From Paraburkholderia ferrariae NBRC 106233 (GTDB lineage Bacteria > Pseudomonadota > Gammaproteobacteria > Burkholderiales > Burkholderiaceae), in assembly GCF_000685035.1 (NCBI RefSeq), contig NZ_BAYB01000025.1, forward strand, positions 1 to 64,000: a DNA stretch of 64,000 bases, given 5' to 3'. The notes under the pieces were generated by a model that was not told the DNA's origin, did not search any database, and worked only from the letters and a program-made list of their open reading frames with translations. Position 1 is the stretch's first letter. Each line of letters opens with the position of its first letter. A program made the position numbers and the translations under genes. Below, piece by piece: positions 54,600 to 62,011 of the stretch.

Positions 54600-56351
54600 G
54601 TGAAGCGTATATCGTTGAATGGAAAGGCATGGAGCATCGTCGCCCTGCTGTGGGTTTCGCTCGTCGTGATGGTCGTCGCCAATGCCATCATGACGCGCCA
54701 GGGCATGCTGGCGGACCGCAAGGACATGCTCGCGCAGCAAACCGAGACCGCCATGGGCCTCGTTGCGTACTATCAGAAAGCGGCGGCGTCGGGCCAGATG
54801 CCGGCCGACGACGCAAAGCGCCAGGCCATCGCCGCCCTGCGCAGCATGCGCTACGGTGACGACCAGAGCGGCTACTTCGGCATCTACGACTCGCAGGCCA
54901 TGGCCCTGCTGGTGCCGCCGAAGCCCGACATGGAAGGCAAGAGCCAGGCCGACCTCGTCGATCCGCAGGGCACTCACGTGGCTGTGGAGATCGTCAAGAG
55001 CTCGTCGCCGGGCGGCGATCATTACAGCCACTACGTGTGGCCCAAGCCCGGCCACAGCTCGCCGGTGGGCAAGATCAGCTACGCCGACTTCGTCCCCGCC
55101 TGGGACTGGCACGTCTTCACCGGCGTCTATGTGGACGACATCGACGACGCCTTCTACGCCGCGCTCGTGCGCAACCTCGTGCTGGTCGCCCTGATCGGCG
55201 CGGCGGTCACGCTCGGCATGCTCTGGCTGATCCGCAGCATCCGCGCGAGCCTCGGCGGCGAACCCGAATATGCGGCCGAAATCTGCTCGCGCATCGCCTC
55301 GGGCGACCTGAACGCGCAACTGCAGATCGCAAGCGGCGACGAGCGCAGCCTCCTGCACGCGATGAGCCAGATGCAGCGCCAACTGGTGGAAACGGTGAGC
55401 CGCATCCAGACCTCGGCCGAATCGATCACCACCGGAGCCAACGAGATCGCGACGGGCAACCTCGACCTCTCCTCGCGCACCGAAGAGCAGGCCGCCTCGC
55501 TCGAAGAAACGGCCGCGAGCATGGAAGAACTCACGGCCACGGTCAAGCACAACACCGATAACGCGCGCCAGGGCAACACCCTCGCCTCGAACGCCGCAGA
55601 AGTCGCGGCACGCGGCGGCGCGGTCGTGCGCCGCGTGGTGGCGACCATGCACGAAATCTCCAGCACCTCCGAGCGCGTGGAGCAGATCATCGGCGTGATC
55701 GACGGCATTGCGTTCCAGACCAATATTCTTGCGCTCAACGCCGCCGTGGAAGCGGCGCGCGCGGGCGACCAGGGGCGCGGCTTCGCCGTGGTCGCCGCCG
55801 AAGTGCGCAGCCTCGCGCAACGCAGCGCGAGCGCCGCGAAGGAGATCAAGGAACTGATCGGGCAGTCGGTCTCGCAGGTGGTGGAAGGCTCGAAGCTCGT
55901 GGACGAAGCCGGCGCGACGATCGACGAGGTAGTGCAGTCCGCGAAGCGCGTGGCGGACCTGATGGGCGAAATCTCTGCCGCGTCCGAAGAGCAGCACTCG
56001 GGCATTGAGCAGGTCAACAAGGCCGTCTCGCAGATGGACGAGATGACCCAGCAGAATGCGGCGCTCGTGGAAGAGGCGTCGGCAGCGGCACAAGCCATGG
56101 CCACGCAGTCGCAGAGCCTGCGCGAAGTGGTGTCGGTGTTCCGGATCGGCGCGAGCGGCCTGGCGGGCGCTTCGGGTAGCTCAGCCACCTCGGCTACGTT
56201 CGCCTCGGCCTCCCGCCAGTCGAAGCCCGTGCGCCCCGCCGTGCCGCGCGAGCCCGTGCTCAAGCAACGCGCCGGCGCCGCTGCGGCCACGCCGTCACGC
56301 GAGACCGCAACAGCCGGTGCCGACGAAAGCCGCGACTGGGAAACGTTCTAA
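54600..56351 (+). CDS. Methyl-accepting chemotaxis protein with Cache sensor and CheR tail
   Basis: This 583-residue receptor has a first helix, a periplasmic single-Cache domain (about 45-190: YGDDQSGYFGIYDSQAMALLVPPKPDMEGKSQAD and later FVPAWDWHVFTGVYVDDI), a second helix (AALVRNLVLVALIGAAVTL), HAMP and a signalling domain with the IDGIAFQTNILALNAAVEAARAG tip. It ends DWETF, very close to the NWETF pentapeptide that tethers CheR and CheB. The start is a GTG at 54600; a TTG 10 codons earlier is possible. TCCGATAA at 54523 may be a sigma-28 -10, but its -35 is poor. Confidence 0.9.
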   Translation: MKRISLNGKAWSIVALLWVSLVVMVVANAIMTRQGMLADRKDMLAQQTETAMGLVAYYQKAAASGQMPADDAKRQAIAALRSMRYGDDQSGYFGIYDSQAMALLVPPKPDMEGKSQADLVDPQGTHVAVEIVKSSSPGGDHYSHYVWPKPGHSSPVGKISYADFVPAWDWHVFTGVYVDDIDDAFYAALVRNLVLVALIGAAVTLGMLWLIRSIRASLGGEPEYAAEICSRIASGDLNAQLQIASGDERSLLHAMSQMQRQLVETVSRIQTSAESITTGANEIATGNLDLSSRTEEQAASLEETAASMEELTATVKHNTDNARQGNTLASNAAEVAARGGAVVRRVVATMHEISSTSERVEQIIGVIDGIAFQTNILALNAAVEAARAGDQGRGFAVVAAEVRSLAQRSASAAKEIKELIGQSVSQVVEGSKLVDEAGATIDEVVQSAKRVADLMGEISAASEEQHSGIEQVNKAVSQMDEMTQQNAALVEEASAAAQAMATQSQSLREVVSVFRIGASGLAGASGSSATSATFASASRQSKPVRPAVPREPVLKQRAGAAAATPSRETATAGADESRDWETF

Positions 56352-56371
56352 GCCGTTTGAGGTTTGAATCG

Positions 56372-56393
56372 CGCAGGCCCTTCGGGGCTTGCG
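56372..56393 (+). terminator. Hairpin after the Cache receptor gene
   Basis: CGCAGGCCC pairs with GGGCTTGCG (one G-U) around a TTCG tetraloop, 20 bases after the receptor stop codon. A clear T-run is missing. Confidence 0.45.
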
Positions 56394-56446
56394 AAGGCTT
56401 GTTAAGGTAAGGACTGTCGAGGCCCGCCGATGTCGATCGCGGCCGG

Positions 56447-57400
56447 CTAATGCCTGCCGCGCCACGCGGCAAACGTCAGCACCCCGGGCTCGGGCTGCAC
56501 CCCGTCGAGGCGGGTCCAGCTCCAGTGCGTATCCTCGAGGCCCGGCACCGGCGCCGGCGTTGCCATGCGCACGTCGGCCAGGTCCGGGCGATACGCTTCG
56601 TACGGCCAGAACACCGGCATCGCCTGGCGCGCCCGCATCGCACGCAGCAACTCGGCCGGCCCGCCTTCGTCGTCGAGCACGTCGCATTGCGCGTCCCAGT
56701 CGCGGCTGTCCCATGCGAGAAAGACGCCACGCCGGCCATGCGCATCGAACGTGAGAACCGCGTTCTGCTCGGGCCGCCAGTAGTACTCCACAATCCGCTC
56801 GCGCGCCGCGACCTCTTCGAGCACGTCGCGCACGTGCTGGTTGGCGTAGATCGAGCCGACGCCATGCACGCCAATGTAGCCGTGGCCCGCGCAATACTTT
56901 TGCTGCGCCTCGGCCAGCACGCGCGCGAGCTTGCGCGCCATGGCGGGGTCGGTCTTCTTCAGGTAGTAGTCGATCAGACCGGCGTTGAAAGCTTCCACCG
57001 CGTGCGATTCGTCGGCCGTGCCGGTGAGCAGGATTTTCGAGCAGCGCAGATCCGACACCGAAGCGAGAAACTGGATGCCGTCCATGCCCGGCATTTCGCA
57101 GTCCACCACGAGCGCGGCGATATCGGTAAAGCGCGCGGGGTCGGCCATCACGTCGTCGCCCAGCGCATTGCCGCCCTTCTTCTCGAACTCCGACCACGCA
57201 TGGCCCGACACCGGGCTCTTCGCCGCATGCCGTCCCGCATGCGAGGACACAAAGGCGAGCGCTTCGTGGGGGTCGGTATAGAAGCGATGCAGGGGCGCAT
57301 CGGGAAAGAAACCGCGCAATGCGTGCAGAAAGTCGGCGCTATCGTCGACGAACACCACGGACACGGGGTAAAGCACCGGCTGTCTGACTATCGAACTCAT
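56447..57400 (-). CDS. Atypical response regulator (REC domain plus unknown C-terminal domain)
   Basis: This 317-residue protein has a receiver domain (residues 13-165) with acidic pocket VFVDDSADF, phospho-Asp in VVDCEMPGMDG, Thr in LLTGTADE and Lys in YYLKKT. An insertion of about 45 residues between strands 2 and 3 sets it apart from common regulators. The last 150 residues are not a helix-turn-helix, GGDEF or other domain I know. This layout recalls LqsR and PhcQ regulators of alpha-hydroxyketone and 3-hydroxy-ester quorum systems. A CqsS-like kinase is nearby. Its output mode is unknown. Confidence 0.75.
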   Translation of the reverse strand: MSSIVRQPVLYPVSVVFVDDSADFLHALRGFFPDAPLHRFYTDPHEALAFVSSHAGRHAAKSPVSGHAWSEFEKKGGNALGDDVMADPARFTDIAALVVDCEMPGMDGIQFLASVSDLRCSKILLTGTADESHAVEAFNAGLIDYYLKKTDPAMARKLARVLAEAQQKYCAGHGYIGVHGVGSIYANQHVRDVLEEVAARERIVEYYWRPEQNAVLTFDAHGRRGVFLAWDSRDWDAQCDVLDDEGGPAELLRAMRARQAMPVFWPYEAYRPDLADVRMATPAPVPGLEDTHWSWTRLDGVQPEPGVLTFAAWRGRH

Positions 57401-57625
57401 GATTGCCTCGGTGAATGCGAGCCGGGCCGCGGCGTTCGAGGCGCGCAGGCGCAGCGGAAAGCGTCCTGATTATGCGGCGATATCGCGTTGCAGGGCAACC
57501 GGCGAACCTGGAGTGTGGCGTCGAATCCGCCGCCCCGGCGGCGCCGGCGCGAGCCGCGCGCACGCGCGGCACAAAGCCTGTGTGGGCTACGCGGTTTTGG
57601 CAACGCGAGAAGAACGCCAGAATGG

Positions 57626-57655
57626 GCGCATGTCATTTTCAAACATGACATGCGC
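57626..57655. promoter_or_regulatory. Perfect 11-bp inverted repeat, operator or leader hairpin
   Basis: GCGCATGTCAT (57626-57636) and ATGACATGCGC (57645-57655) are perfect complements around an 8-base centre. It lies 35 bases upstream of the hotdog thioesterase ATG, in the spacer shared with the divergent response regulator gene. It could bind a dimeric regulator or fold in the mRNA leader. Confidence 0.6.
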
Positions 57656-57690
57656 GACTGCCGCACGCAGTCACACTCAGGAGTTAAACA

Positions 57691-58188
57691 ATGTACGCAC
57701 GCGAAGCCATTCCGACCGTTCTGACCCGTGGTACGGCGCACCTCTCGGACCAGATCCTGGACGCAACGCCCAGCAAGACGTTTCATCACGTGATCGACAT
57801 CTATCTCAAGGACTCCAATGCCTTCATGAACACCTATTTCGCGCGGTACTTCGAATGGCAGGGCATTTGCCGCGAACGCTGGTTCCACGAATGCATTCAC
57901 AACAACCTGCTGGCCGCAGGCGGCATTTTCGTGACCAAGCGCGCTCACCAGGAGTACGTTCAGGAGACGTTCCCGTTCCAGCGCGTCGATTGCTACCTGA
58001 ACACCTTCCAGGTGCGGCAGTGCTCCGCTTATCTGGTGTTCCGCTTCTGCGTGGATGGGCGGCCGGTGTCGCTCGGCTACCAGCAGATTCTCTTTGCGGG
58101 CACCGACAAGCGTATTCGCCGCTTCCCGCCGGGGATCATCGAGAAGGTCAAGGAGTATGAGCTGATCCTGCCCGCAGGCACGAACTAA
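57691..58188 (+). CDS. Hotdog-fold thioesterase-like protein
   Basis: This 165-residue protein shows the ARYFEWQGICRERWFHE stretch of hotdog acyl-thioesterases of the enediyne/4-hydroxybenzoyl-CoA type (their YLRWQGRCREMF-like helix). The expected core strands follow. No clear catalytic Glu or Asp is evident from motifs alone, so activity is tentative. It should release an acid from an acyl-CoA or acyl carrier protein. AGGAG lies upstream of the ATG. It lies between the genes of the kinase and regulator, so a role in making the signal molecule is possible. Confidence 0.6.
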   Translation: MYAREAIPTVLTRGTAHLSDQILDATPSKTFHHVIDIYLKDSNAFMNTYFARYFEWQGICRERWFHECIHNNLLAAGGIFVTKRAHQEYVQETFPFQRVDCYLNTFQVRQCSAYLVFRFCVDGRPVSLGYQQILFAGTDKRIRRFPPGIIEKVKEYELILPAGTN

Positions 58189-58241
58189 GCCGCGCGCCTT
58201 GCGCTGATTCGCGAATGCATCGACGAAGCAGCCGCGATGCA

Positions 58242-59702
58242 TCAACCCGCGTAGTCCTGCCCCGCCGCCCAGCGGCGGGGCCGCCCCGGCATATCGTGCA
58301 GCGCGCGGTCTGCCGGGGACCCCGGCTCAGGCAGGCGCATCGTGAAGGTGGTCTGCACGCCCGGCACCGACTCGCAGGCAATCGTGCCGCCCAGCGCCTC
58401 CGCCACGCGGCGGCAGAATGCGAGGCCCATGCCGACCCCGCGGCCATGCGTCTTGGTCGAGAAGAACGGATCGAAGATGCGCGGCATGACCTCCGCGGGA
58501 ATGCCCGGCCCCGTGTCGCGAAAGGTCAGCACGCAAAAGCCGTTGTCGCGATGCGCGCCGACCTCCACGCGGCCCTTGCCCCCATCGGCATGGATGGCGA
58601 AGAGCGAGTTCTTGAGCAGATTGAACAGCACGAACACCACGAGCGAATCCGAACCCGAGAAGCGCAGCGAGATATCGACCGGCTGCACGCTTACCATCTC
58701 GCGCTCGCCCGGGCGGAACGGAAAACGTTCGAGCGCCGCGTTGATGCACGAACGCATGGGGCAAATTTCGAAGCTGCGCCGGTCGAGCCGGTCGAGCGTG
58801 AACGAGGCCAGCGACATCTCGACCACCGTGCTCGTGCTGTCCACCTGGCGGCGGATCGAGGTGGCGAGCGACGAGAGCCGCTCGGACTGCCCGGGATACA
58901 GACCATCGACGCAAAGCTGATGCTGCACGGCCAGCTGATAACCGCGCATGAGCTCGGGCAGCACGCTGCCGATCTCCTCGGCATGCATGCCGATGGCCGC
59001 AAGCGGCGTGGCCACTTCGTGGGCCACCGTGGCGGCGAGCAGATACGGCCGCATGAGGCCGTAGCGCACGATCGTCACGGCCAGTATGCCGAGGCTCACG
59101 GCAATGAAGACCGCGCCCGCGGGATAGAAGCCCACGCCGTAGTTCACGGCATAGTCGCTCGCGGCAATGCCGTAGAGGCACAGGCTCAGGAGACAGAGAT
59201 CGAGCAGCTTGCGGCGATCGCGCGCGTGGGTTTGCCGGTGCGCCGCGACCAGCAGCCAGCCGCTGCGCAGCGCGAGCACCACGGTTTGCACGACATGCAG
59301 CGGATGCAGCAGGCCCGCGCGCGGGTACTTGCCGAAGAAGAACGTGCCATAGCCGTCCACCACCCAGTTGCTGAACACGAGCAGCACCGCCAGCACCGCG
59401 CTCAGGCCATACGAAGCCAGCAGCAGCGGCTTTTCGCCCCGCCGCGCGGTGACTTCGGTCACGAAGTGATAGTAGGTGGTGGGCAGAAACAGAATGAAGA
59501 GATAGCCCAGCTTGACGAGCATGCCCGAGAGTTCGGGGTCCGAAGTCTGGAACAGGAATGCCCACGTCCCCTGCCAGATGAACGTGGTCACGCACATCAG
59601 CGCAAAGGGCACCGAAAGGCGCGTCACGCCTTCGGTGAGCAGCACGTACACGCCGAATCCGAGAAACTGCGCGGAAACGAACGCGGGCAAGATGGAATAC
59701 AT
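58242..59702 (-). CDS. Membrane histidine kinase, CqsS/LqsS/PhcS-like
   Basis: This 486-residue kinase has six or seven hydrophobic segments in its first 240 residues, no HAMP or PAS region, then a His-box AATVAHEVATPLAAIGMHAEEIG near residue 257 and a catalytic domain: FNLLKNSLFAI (N box), DTGPGIP, and GVGMGLAFCRRVAEALGG. The integral-membrane sensor joined to this catalytic style is typical of kinases for small lipophilic signals (CqsS, LqsS, PhcS). The ATG at 59702 matches the hydrophobic start. Partner: the unusual response regulator encoded 0.8 kb away. Confidence 0.82.
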   Translation of the reverse strand: MYSILPAFVSAQFLGFGVYVLLTEGVTRLSVPFALMCVTTFIWQGTWAFLFQTSDPELSGMLVKLGYLFILFLPTTYYHFVTEVTARRGEKPLLLASYGLSAVLAVLLVFSNWVVDGYGTFFFGKYPRAGLLHPLHVVQTVVLALRSGWLLVAAHRQTHARDRRKLLDLCLLSLCLYGIAASDYAVNYGVGFYPAGAVFIAVSLGILAVTIVRYGLMRPYLLAATVAHEVATPLAAIGMHAEEIGSVLPELMRGYQLAVQHQLCVDGLYPGQSERLSSLATSIRRQVDSTSTVVEMSLASFTLDRLDRRSFEICPMRSCINAALERFPFRPGEREMVSVQPVDISLRFSGSDSLVVFVLFNLLKNSLFAIHADGGKGRVEVGAHRDNGFCVLTFRDTGPGIPAEVMPRIFDPFFSTKTHGRGVGMGLAFCRRVAEALGGTIACESVPGVQTTFTMRLPEPGSPADRALHDMPGRPRRWAAGQDYAG

Positions 59703-60006
59703 AAGTTTGTCGCGTGGATTGTTGTTTTTGCAGACTGCACAAACGCGATGCATGCGGCACCGGGGTGCCAAAGCGCTCGGGCCATGCCGTTCGACGTCGA
59801 TGTCTTCGAACGGCCGGCGCGGCACCGTTGCCGGCTTCCCCGTGGAGCCGGACGAACGATGCCCCGTTGCGGATCAGCCATCCATTCAGCATCAACCGCT
59901 CGTAGCGGGCGAACCCATTGATCAGATTATCGCCGGGATTGTGTCCGCAAGGTGAACCGGCGCCACAAACGATGCGCGGCGAATCGCTTTTCGACACAAG
60001 CCGCGC

Positions 60007-61026
60007 TTAATGCTCGCCTGCGTTGCGTTCTGCATCGCTCGACGGGCCCGCAAAACGCCGCCGGTACTCGGCCGGCGTCACGCCCACATGCTTGATGAAT
60101 GCGCGGCGCAGCGTATCCGCATTCGCGAATCCGCAGCGCGCCGCCACCCGCTTGGGCGCCTCGCCCGACATTTCGATGATTGCACGCGCTGCGTTCACGC
60201 GCACGGTTTCGACCCAGGCCGCCGGCGTCACGCCCACCTCGGTCTGAAAGAGCCGCGCAAAATGGCGCGGGCTCAGCCCCACCCGCGCGGCGAGATCGGG
60301 CACGCGATGCGGCGCTTCGGGATGCGCCGCCACCCAGCGCTGCACCTCCTGCAGCGCCGATCGTCCCGCGGGTTGCGCCGCGCCGCTGCGGCTGAATTGC
60401 AACTGGCCGCCGGGCCGCTTGAAGAACATCACGAGCTGGCTTGCCACGCGCATCGCGATCTCGCGCCCCAGGTCCTCCTCCACCAGCGCGAGCGCCAGAT
60501 CCAGCCCAGCCGTCACGCCCGCCGCCGTGCGCAGCTTGCCGTCGCGCACGTAGAGCGAGTCCGGCTCGACGACCACGCCGGGGCATGCCTCGCCCAGCCG
60601 CTCTGCGGCGGCCCAGTGCGTCGTGACGCGGCGCTTGTTCAGCAGGCCGCTCGCGGCCAGCACGAATGCCCCGGTACAGACCGATCCGAAGCGACGGCTG
60701 CGCGAAGCCGTCGTGCGCACCCACTCGTGCACGCGCGCGGGAAGCTGGACCGTGGCGGCATCGGGCGCGCCCGCCACGAGCAGCGTGTCGATGCGTCCGG
60801 GGCCCGCGTGCGCGGCATGGGTTGCATCGCCCTGGCCGGCCACCGCGTCGGGCAACAACCGCACGCCCGACGAACTGCGGATGGGGCCGGCACGGCACGC
60901 CACCACGCGCAGGTCGTAGACAGTCCGGCCGGCCTCGGCATTCGCCTGCGCGAACACGTCGAGCGGCCCGCTCACGTCCAGCAACTGGACGCCCGGCAAC
61001 GCGAGGATTGCAACGATTCTGGCCAT
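60007..61026 (-). CDS. GlxA family transcriptional regulator (DJ-1/PfpI domain plus AraC HTH)
   Basis: This 339-residue protein has a glutamine-amidotransferase-like DJ-1/PfpI domain (residues 1-180: MARIVAILALPGVQLLDVSGPLDVFAQANA, with GSVCTGAFVLAASGLL holding the nucleophile-elbow Cys) and a C-terminal AraC domain (about 230-330: VPDLAARVGLSPRHFARLFQTEVGVTPAAWVE and ARCGFANADTLRRAFIKHVGVTPAEYRRRF). Such proteins sense metabolites and activate genes. It diverges from the HD-domain hydrolase gene over 127 bases, which is its likely target. Confidence 0.93.
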   Translation of the reverse strand: MARIVAILALPGVQLLDVSGPLDVFAQANAEAGRTVYDLRVVACRAGPIRSSSGVRLLPDAVAGQGDATHAAHAGPGRIDTLLVAGAPDAATVQLPARVHEWVRTTASRSRRFGSVCTGAFVLAASGLLNKRRVTTHWAAAERLGEACPGVVVEPDSLYVRDGKLRTAAGVTAGLDLALALVEEDLGREIAMRVASQLVMFFKRPGGQLQFSRSGAAQPAGRSALQEVQRWVAAHPEAPHRVPDLAARVGLSPRHFARLFQTEVGVTPAAWVETVRVNAARAIIEMSGEAPKRVAARCGFANADTLRRAFIKHVGVTPAEYRRRFAGPSSDAERNAGEH

Positions 61027-61153
61027 ATTTCTCTCGATTTTCGCGCACGTCCGGATCGCACGCGAAATGGCAGGATTTGGCGCCCTACGCCAATTGAGGA
61101 CAATTCTCGCACAAACCACAATGAAGTCATCTTTTTTCCTCAGGGAGCCTGCC

Positions 61154-61795
61154 ATGAACTTCAAGCTGAACGACGTCGCCATTCCCGACAGCCAGCTCGC
61201 ACGCGAAATCACCGAATTCGTGCGCGATACCGAAACGCCCCTGCTGTTCCATCATTCGAGCCGCGTGTACTACTTCGGCGCGCTGGCGGGCAAGCATCGC
61301 AACCTGCAGTTCGACCGCGAACTGCTCTATGCGGGCGCCATGTTTCACGACATGGGCCTGATGCACGACCACAGCAGCAAGAACGAGCGCTTCGAGGTGG
61401 ACGGCGCCAATGCCGCACGCGACTTTCTGCAAAGCCGCGGCATCTCGCAGCAGGACATCGATCTCGTATGGACGTCCATCGCCCTGCACACCACGCCTGG
61501 CATTCCTGAGCATATGCACCCGGTGATCGCGCTCGTGACGGCGGGCGTCGAAATGGATGTGCTCGGCCTCACCTATCGCCAGTACAGCGACGCCGAACGC
61601 GAAGCGGTGGTGCATGCGCATCCGCGCACCGAGCACTTCAAGGAAGACATCATCCAGGCGTTCTACAACGGCATCCGTCACAAGCCGGCCACCACCTTCG
61701 GTAACGTGAAGGCCGACGTTCTCGCCGACAAGGATCCGCACTTCCACTCAGGCAACTTCTGCAGCGTGATCCGGCATTCGGCCTGGCGCGGTTGA
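61154..61795 (+). CDS. HD-domain hydrolase, cyanamide hydratase-like
   Basis: This 213-residue protein has an HD domain: His in FHHSSRVYYFG, the HD pair in AMFHDMGLMHDHS, and a later Asp in PVIALVTAGVEMDVLG. Length and the LLFHHSSRVYYFGALAG start match the cyanamide hydratase-like family of metal-dependent hydrolases, whose substrates include nitriles and cyanamide. AGGGAG precedes the ATG at 61154. The divergent GlxA-type gene probably regulates it. Confidence 0.85.
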   Translation: MNFKLNDVAIPDSQLAREITEFVRDTETPLLFHHSSRVYYFGALAGKHRNLQFDRELLYAGAMFHDMGLMHDHSSKNERFEVDGANAARDFLQSRGISQQDIDLVWTSIALHTTPGIPEHMHPVIALVTAGVEMDVLGLTYRQYSDAEREAVVHAHPRTEHFKEDIIQAFYNGIRHKPATTFGNVKADVLADKDPHFHSGNFCSVIRHSAWRG

Positions 61796-61796
61796 T

Positions 61797-61846
61797 GCCT
61801 TGAATCGCCTTGCATTGCCTTGACTCGCCTTTCATCGCCTTGAATC
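61797..61846. repeat. Five-copy degenerate 10-bp tandem repeat
   Basis: Units GCCTTGAATC, GCCTTGCATT, GCCTTGACTC, GCCTTTCATC and GCCTTGAATC start two bases after the HD-hydrolase stop codon. Confidence 0.85.
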
Positions 61847-62011
61847 GCACGCCTGAGCCCGGTTGCGTGCTGGCCGCCCGCGCGCCGTCTGCAATGCTAT
61901 CCTTTGCGCATCATCGGGACCGGTCCTGCCTCGCACCTCGCGAGCCGCGGCGCCGGCCTTCGGGCGGGCGCCGCCGGACTTCGCGCACCGCAACGGCGGT
62001 TCGAGGAGACC

